Positions 60,720-64,000 of a stretch of 64,000 nucleotides of DNA are shown here, in pieces. The first letter of the stretch is position 1; each line of letters opens with the position of its first letter. The stretch lies in assembly GCA_942491575.1 (NCBI GenBank), contig CALOBT010000025.1:3658001-3722000 (forward strand). The letters are read 5' to 3'. The notes beneath the pieces were generated by a model that made no database searches, was not told the origin of the DNA, and saw nothing but the letters and a program-made list of their open reading frames with translations. The position numbers and the translations under genes were made by a program. Source of the stretch: CAZHNW01 sp942491575. Its GTDB lineage: Bacteria > Spirochaetota > UBA4802 > UBA5550.

Positions 60720-62180
60720 ATGAATAATGCCGTTACGGAAAAACCTGTCAAGTTTAAACATCTGCTGATATATGGGGTGGGAGATATTTTTGGCGGCGGA
60801 TCATTCCTGATTATAGGAATGCTGTTTCTATTTTTTCTAACTGAAGTGGTAGGCCTTTCGCCCGGAAAAGCCGGAATGGTATTTGCCGTTGGTAAGGGAT
60901 GGGATGCCATTTCAGATCCCCTGATGGGCTATATCTCGGATAAAACACGATCACGCTTCGGGCGACGGCGGGTTTACTTCCTCGCCGGGATAATTCCCAT
61001 TGCCGCTGCCTTTATAGTTATGTGGATTCCCCTGGGGAGCACAAACCAGTGGGTCCTTTTTGCCTATTACAGTTTTGCCTACGTTCTTTTCAGTACCGTT
61101 TTTACCATGGTAATGGTTCCCTATGCGGCATTGAATGCGGAGATGTCTACGGATTACAAGGTCAGGTCACGGCTTTCAGGGTCCCGGCTTATCTTTTCCG
61201 GTTTTGCCTCGCTCCTGGGGGGGACTGTTCCGAAGATTATTATAGATAAGTTCCCCGGAGATCCCGCTACGGGGTACCTGGTGATGGCGGTATTTTTTGG
61301 CCTTCTTTTTGCACTTCCCTTCATTATTGTTTTTCTCGGTACCTGGGAACTTCCCTGTAAGGATAAAAACAGTGACGACCAGTCTCTTTCCATATTCAGG
61401 GAATTTTTTTCCATCATGAAGAATAAGTCTTTCCGGATCCATATTTCAATGTATATCTGTTCCTATTCTGCAATGGATGTACTGATGGCCCTTTTTGCAT
61501 ATTTTTTAACATATTACCTGGGAAAACCGAAGGCCTTCCCCATTGCCATGGGATCTCTGCTGTTGACCCAGATATTGATGCTCTCCGTGTATGTCTTCAT
61601 CGGCAATAAAAAGGGGAAGGGATTTGCCTACATGACGGGACTTTTTATCTGGTTTGTTGGTATGATTCTCTCTTTGACCCTTAATGCGGAATCTTCAGTT
61701 GCCTATATCGCCATTGTCTGTGTGATAATCGGCCTTGGAACCTCTGCGGGTGTTCTCATCCCCTGGGCAATGCTTCCCTCGATCATCGATGTGGATGAAC
61801 TGATTTCTGGAGAGATGCGTTCCGGGATTTATTCCGGGGCTATGACCCTGATGCGTAAACTTATCCAGGGCCTCATCGCGATGCCCCTCATTGGTTTTAC
61901 TCTGGGGGCGATCGGTTTCGTCTCCAATCAGCAGCAGACTCCTGAAGTACTCCAGGGAATGAAAATTTTATTTCTTACGGGTCCCGGTGTTCTTATTTTT
62001 CTGGGGATTCTGGTGGCGTCCCGTTTCAAAATTAATCCAAGAACACATGCAATACTTAGCGGGGAAATTGAGCGTTTGAAAATGGGCGGCGCTAAAGGTG
62101 ATGTTACCCCGGAAACAAGGAATGTCTGTGAGGAGTTGACGGGACTTCCCTACGAGGAATTGTACGGGAAAAATAAATAG
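60720..62180 (+). CDS. GPH-family sugar:cation symporter (MFS)
   Basis: A 486-aa transporter with twelve predicted helices. It starts FKHLLIYGVGDIFGGGSFLI and has the GPH signature GKGWDAISDPLMGYISDKTRSR-type loop (seen as AVGKGWDAISDPL and SDKTRSRFGRRR). VPYAALNAEMSTDYKVRSRL follows. It would import a glycoside with Na+ or H+. It is the second gene of a two-gene unit with the GH31 enzyme, which it probably feeds. GGAGG precedes the ATG. The C-terminus (DVTPETRNVCEELTGLPYEE) is cytoplasmic and hydrophilic. Confidence 0.92.
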   Translation: MNNAVTEKPVKFKHLLIYGVGDIFGGGSFLIIGMLFLFFLTEVVGLSPGKAGMVFAVGKGWDAISDPLMGYISDKTRSRFGRRRVYFLAGIIPIAAAFIVMWIPLGSTNQWVLFAYYSFAYVLFSTVFTMVMVPYAALNAEMSTDYKVRSRLSGSRLIFSGFASLLGGTVPKIIIDKFPGDPATGYLVMAVFFGLLFALPFIIVFLGTWELPCKDKNSDDQSLSIFREFFSIMKNKSFRIHISMYICSYSAMDVLMALFAYFLTYYLGKPKAFPIAMGSLLLTQILMLSVYVFIGNKKGKGFAYMTGLFIWFVGMILSLTLNAESSVAYIAIVCVIIGLGTSAGVLIPWAMLPSIIDVDELISGEMRSGIYSGAMTLMRKLIQGLIAMPLIGFTLGAIGFVSNQQQTPEVLQGMKILFLTGPGVLIFLGILVASRFKINPRTHAILSGEIERLKMGGAKGDVTPETRNVCEELTGLPYEELYGKNK

Positions 62181-62194
62181 TTAAAATGACCATG

Positions 62195-62245
62195 GGCGTT
62201 GAAACGCTTTTGAAGGCGAAGAAGCGTTTCAACGCCTTCAAAAGC
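62195..62245. other. Mutually exclusive hairpins between convergent genes
   Basis: GGCGTTGAAACGCTT at 62195-62209 pairs perfectly with AAGCGTTTCAACGCC at 62222-62236. A second perfect pairing, GCTTTTGAAGGCG at 62206-62218 with CGCCTTCAAAAGC at 62233-62245, uses overlapping bases, so only one can form at a time. It lies between the convergent symporter and hypothetical genes. It may act as a bidirectional stop, though no clear U-tract follows. Confidence 0.65.
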
Positions 62246-62255
62246 AATATAAATT

Positions 62256-63122
62256 TTACAGGTCAAGTTTATTTAAATCCATGGAAACATTCCTCTCCGG
62301 GGGTCTCCCCCGGGCGGGAATATTATACAGAAGAAAACTGATTCGGTCGAGCATGATGATTTTTTGCATCAGATAATCGTAATTTTCCGCAGGCGGTGTG
62401 AGTCGCATCGACATAAGAATATCCATGCTGTATCTCCTCTGCATTTCCTCAAAATGATTGATGGTATCAATCAGCTTCTCGCAGTTCTGTTTTTGTCTTG
62501 AGATAATTTCATAGGGATCATCTTTATCGGAAATGTTCCCCAGAATTTCCGCAGCTGCGGAAATTACAGCTGCAGCCTCTCCTGCGGGGGATTTATCCTC
62601 AGTGAGGGCTTCTGTCAGGGCAAGAATCTCATTCTTTGATGCGGGTGTGAGGCGGTGCCAGTGTCGCCGCAGTTCACATCGCAGGGCCGCGGGAATGCCG
62701 GGGTCAGAGCCTCCTTCTTCGTCAAATGCCGCAGGAAGGGCTGTTGAGAGGCGCAGGGCTGCAAGGAATTCCTTCAGAATTGTTCTGGTGGGGGTCAGAG
62801 CCCCTGTAGTGCCGGTTTCCGGTTCCCTGAGGGTAATGCCTTTAACTTCCTTCATTAAAAAATCTATAATAATATTCTGTTCTTCAGGGGGTATCCCGGA
62901 AGGGCGGATATGTTCTTCCAGAGTCTGCCTCAGGCTATCCGGGGGATGGAGGAGAATCTCCAGGAGACCGGAGTTTTCTGCCTCGTCACCGGCTAAAAAA
63001 GCAATAAGTTCTTCCGGATCGGAAACGTCGAGGGAGCTCTCCGCAAAGGATTCTATCTCCGGTGTTATCTCCATGGGCCGGGAGAGGTAGTCAGTGATAA
63101 TTGAAGTGATTGCAGTATTCAT
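62256..63122 (-). CDS. Hypothetical protein, 288 aa
   Basis: I do not recognise this protein. It is helical and mildly acidic, with no signal peptide or membrane segment. It begins with MNTAITSIITDYLSRPMEI and has a Ser/Glu-rich first third (AESSLDVSDPEELIAFLAGD). The central third is arginine-rich (ALRCELRRHWHRLTPASK). The C-terminal region is helical (QKQNCEKLIDTINHFEEMQR). Two GGGGTCAGAGCC repeats lie within the coding sequence, on the opposite strand. It and the next minus-strand gene lie in tandem, with a spacer of about 40 bases that also carries the repeat. Confidence 0.62.
   Translation of the reverse strand: MNTAITSIITDYLSRPMEITPEIESFAESSLDVSDPEELIAFLAGDEAENSGLLEILLHPPDSLRQTLEEHIRPSGIPPEEQNIIIDFLMKEVKGITLREPETGTTGALTPTRTILKEFLAALRLSTALPAAFDEEGGSDPGIPAALRCELRRHWHRLTPASKNEILALTEALTEDKSPAGEAAAVISAAAEILGNISDKDDPYEIISRQKQNCEKLIDTINHFEEMQRRYSMDILMSMRLTPPAENYDYLMQKIIMLDRISFLLYNIPARGRPPERNVSMDLNKLDL
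62700..62711 (+). repeat. GGGGTCAGAGCC repeat
   Basis: One copy of the dispersed motif, inside the coding sequence of the 62,256-63,122 protein. It encodes an EGGSDPG-type peptide on the minus strand. Confidence 0.5.
62791..62802 (+). repeat. GGGGTCAGAGCC repeat
   Basis: A second copy 91 bases from the previous one, again inside the same coding sequence, encoding a GALTPT-type peptide on the minus strand. Confidence 0.5.
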
Positions 63123-63149
63123 TTTTATTGATAATCCTAAAACTTTTAA

Positions 63150-63161
63150 GGGGTCAGAGCC
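63150..63161 (+). repeat. GGGGTCAGAGCC repeat
   Basis: A copy in the spacer between the two minus-strand hypothetical genes, reaching up to the stop of the upstream one. Confidence 0.5.
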
Positions 63162-63707
63162 TCATGATTTCCTGATAATCTCCGGCAGATTTTCCGTATC
63201 GAGATGTTTAAAGCCCCGGGCCAGGAGAAGTGCCGCCAGGTTGGCATAATACTCACGGCCCTTCCCGGGACGGGCCACCTGGAGGAGGCCGTGGAGGACC
63301 ACCAGCTCCATCAGACGCAGTGTGTAATTCCTGCCGTCAATATTCAGGGCAATCATTTCCCGGTACTTCAGCACCCGGGGGATTGTGATGAGGGTCCCCA
63401 CATCCCAGTCGAGCTCCCTGATGCTGACGGCATGCTTCACCTTCAGGTTGCGGGAGCGGACCACTCCGCGGCTGAAGATCAGTTTCCGGTCCGTGAGGCG
63501 CAGCTGCATCACGGACCGGTAGATAAAGTCATTGATACTCTTCGGCACCCCAGCGGCAAACTGGCACTTGTTGCGTCCCCGGGGGACTTCCTTTATGCGG
63601 TGTTTTTTCCCTTCCAGGGAGGTTCCGGGAACCACAATCCACCTGTCGATATCATCAACACGGTTTATTGGGACAATCTTATCAGGCTTTTCATTCTTTT
63701 TTTTCAT
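63162..63707 (-). CDS. Hypothetical protein, 181 aa
   Basis: I do not recognise this protein. It begins with a lysine-rich stretch (MKKKNEKPDKIVP) and has a mixed alpha/beta central part: IDRWIVVPGTSLEGKKHRIK, then SINDFIYRSVMQLRLTDRKL, and RELDWDVGTLITIP. The end is LLLARGFKHLDTENLPEIIR. It is soluble and basic, and could be a nucleic-acid- or anion-binding protein, but there is no supporting motif. It is read in tandem with the 288-aa hypothetical gene downstream and probably shares its transcript. Confidence 0.6.
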   Translation of the reverse strand: MKKKNEKPDKIVPINRVDDIDRWIVVPGTSLEGKKHRIKEVPRGRNKCQFAAGVPKSINDFIYRSVMQLRLTDRKLIFSRGVVRSRNLKVKHAVSIRELDWDVGTLITIPRVLKYREMIALNIDGRNYTLRLMELVVLHGLLQVARPGKGREYYANLAALLLARGFKHLDTENLPEIIRKS

Positions 63708-63914
63708 ATAATCTATACTGCGACTTTAATATTATCATGGTAAGCCTAAATCTTTCTCTTTTTTGCGCCTTTTTCCACCGAATATATAGACACCTCTGCA
63801 AGAGTAGCAGAAGCGGAAAATGAAGCAATGAAAATATTATCTCTCGATTGTTTTTCATGATGTAGAAATAATATTTCGAAATAATTGCCGGCATAGCCGG
63901 ATTGCGAGGTTATA

Positions 63915-64000
63915 ATGAAAAGAAAATCTATATTTGCCGCGGCTCTGATTCTGTTAATGCTGCTGCCCAATTGTACAAAAAATATCAGCAAACCCCCGCG
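63915..64000 (+). CDS. Lipoprotein, N-terminal part (runs off the window)
   Basis: The reading frame starts MKRKSIFAAALILLMLLPNC and continues to the window edge. It has a lipoprotein signal peptide with a lipobox L-P-N-C, the cysteine being residue 20. GAGG lies five bases before the ATG at 63915. The visible mature part (TKNISKPP) is too short to identify. The protein will be anchored in a membrane by lipidation. Confidence 0.7.
   Translation, partial: MKRKSIFAAALILLMLLPNCTKNISKPP

Noticed and set aside
58635..62180. Complete sulfoquinovose degradation operon
   Set aside because: Only the glycosidase and symporter are present; no isomerase, kinase, aldolase or reductase genes follow, and sulfonate-binding residues are changed.
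1..64000. CRISPR arrays, tRNA or rRNA genes and prophage genes
   Set aside because: No regularly spaced direct repeats, tRNA/rRNA sequence blocks or phage structural proteins were noticed by reading; a dedicated search was not possible.

Overview
The window reads as a chromosomal segment of a Gram-negative-type (diderm) bacterium, most likely a spirochaete or a close relative. This rests on family content only: a 7TM-DISM sensor fused to a SpoIIE phosphatase, a MuiA/DUF4139 secreted protein, a two-domain flavodoxin protein, an MCE/MlaD transporter subunit, a Leptospira-type surface-carbohydrate protein and many secreted proteins. No rRNA or tRNA gene was recognised, so the taxonomy is tentative.

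Layout. 0.3-10.8 kb: mixed housekeeping and sensory genes (saccharopine dehydrogenase-like protein, chemoreceptor, acyl-ACP thioesterase, gamma-carbonic anhydrase, cupin, GtrA, AhpD-like protein, SagB-type oxidoreductase). Three decayed genes lie among them: a TetR C-terminus, a response-regulator receiver and a 3-hydroxyacyl-CoA dehydrogenase. 11.3-30.6 kb: a visibly AT-richer surface-glycan island. It holds a CDP-alcohol phosphotransferase, a nucleotidyltransferase, a CDP-glycerol glycerophosphotransferase-like protein, a surface-carbohydrate protein, a nonulosonate (sialic-acid-like) synthase, a CMP-nonulosonate synthetase fused to a phosphatase, a pyruvyltransferase, a methyltransferase, a nested IS66-in-IS3 insertion, a LicD-type transferase, a three-gene phosphonate pathway and a Wzx-type flippase. 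31-46.6 kb: redox, cell-envelope and regulatory genes, including a penicillin-binding transpeptidase, pyruvate kinase, a giant ankyrin/beta-propeller protein and an M23 peptidase, plus a candidate small RNA at 33.2 kb. 46.8-64 kb: membrane and START-domain proteins, RuvA, penicillin acylase, MlaD, RadA, a metallo-beta-lactamase fold protein, a TPR protein, a bacterial cereblon-like (CULT) protein, a GH31 glycosidase with a sugar:cation symporter, two unknown proteins and the start of a lipoprotein.

How it fits together. The most distinctive system is 24.3-28.8 kb. A cytidylyltransferase/PEP-mutase fusion, phosphonopyruvate decarboxylase and an iron-type alcohol dehydrogenase would convert PEP to 2-hydroxyethylphosphonate. 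The fused cytidylyltransferase could activate it as a CMP-phosphonate, and the adjacent LicD-family protein or the CDP-alcohol phosphotransferase at 11.3 kb could place it on a glycan or lipid. With the nonulosonate and pyruvyl genes this suggests a surface polysaccharide carrying several acidic decorations. The transfer steps are inference. Other items worth attention are a CULT-domain protein with the full cereblon tryptophan cage, a sulfoquinovosidase-like GH31 enzyme in which two sulfonate-binding positions differ, and a structured RNA candidate with an anti-Shine-Dalgarno segment.
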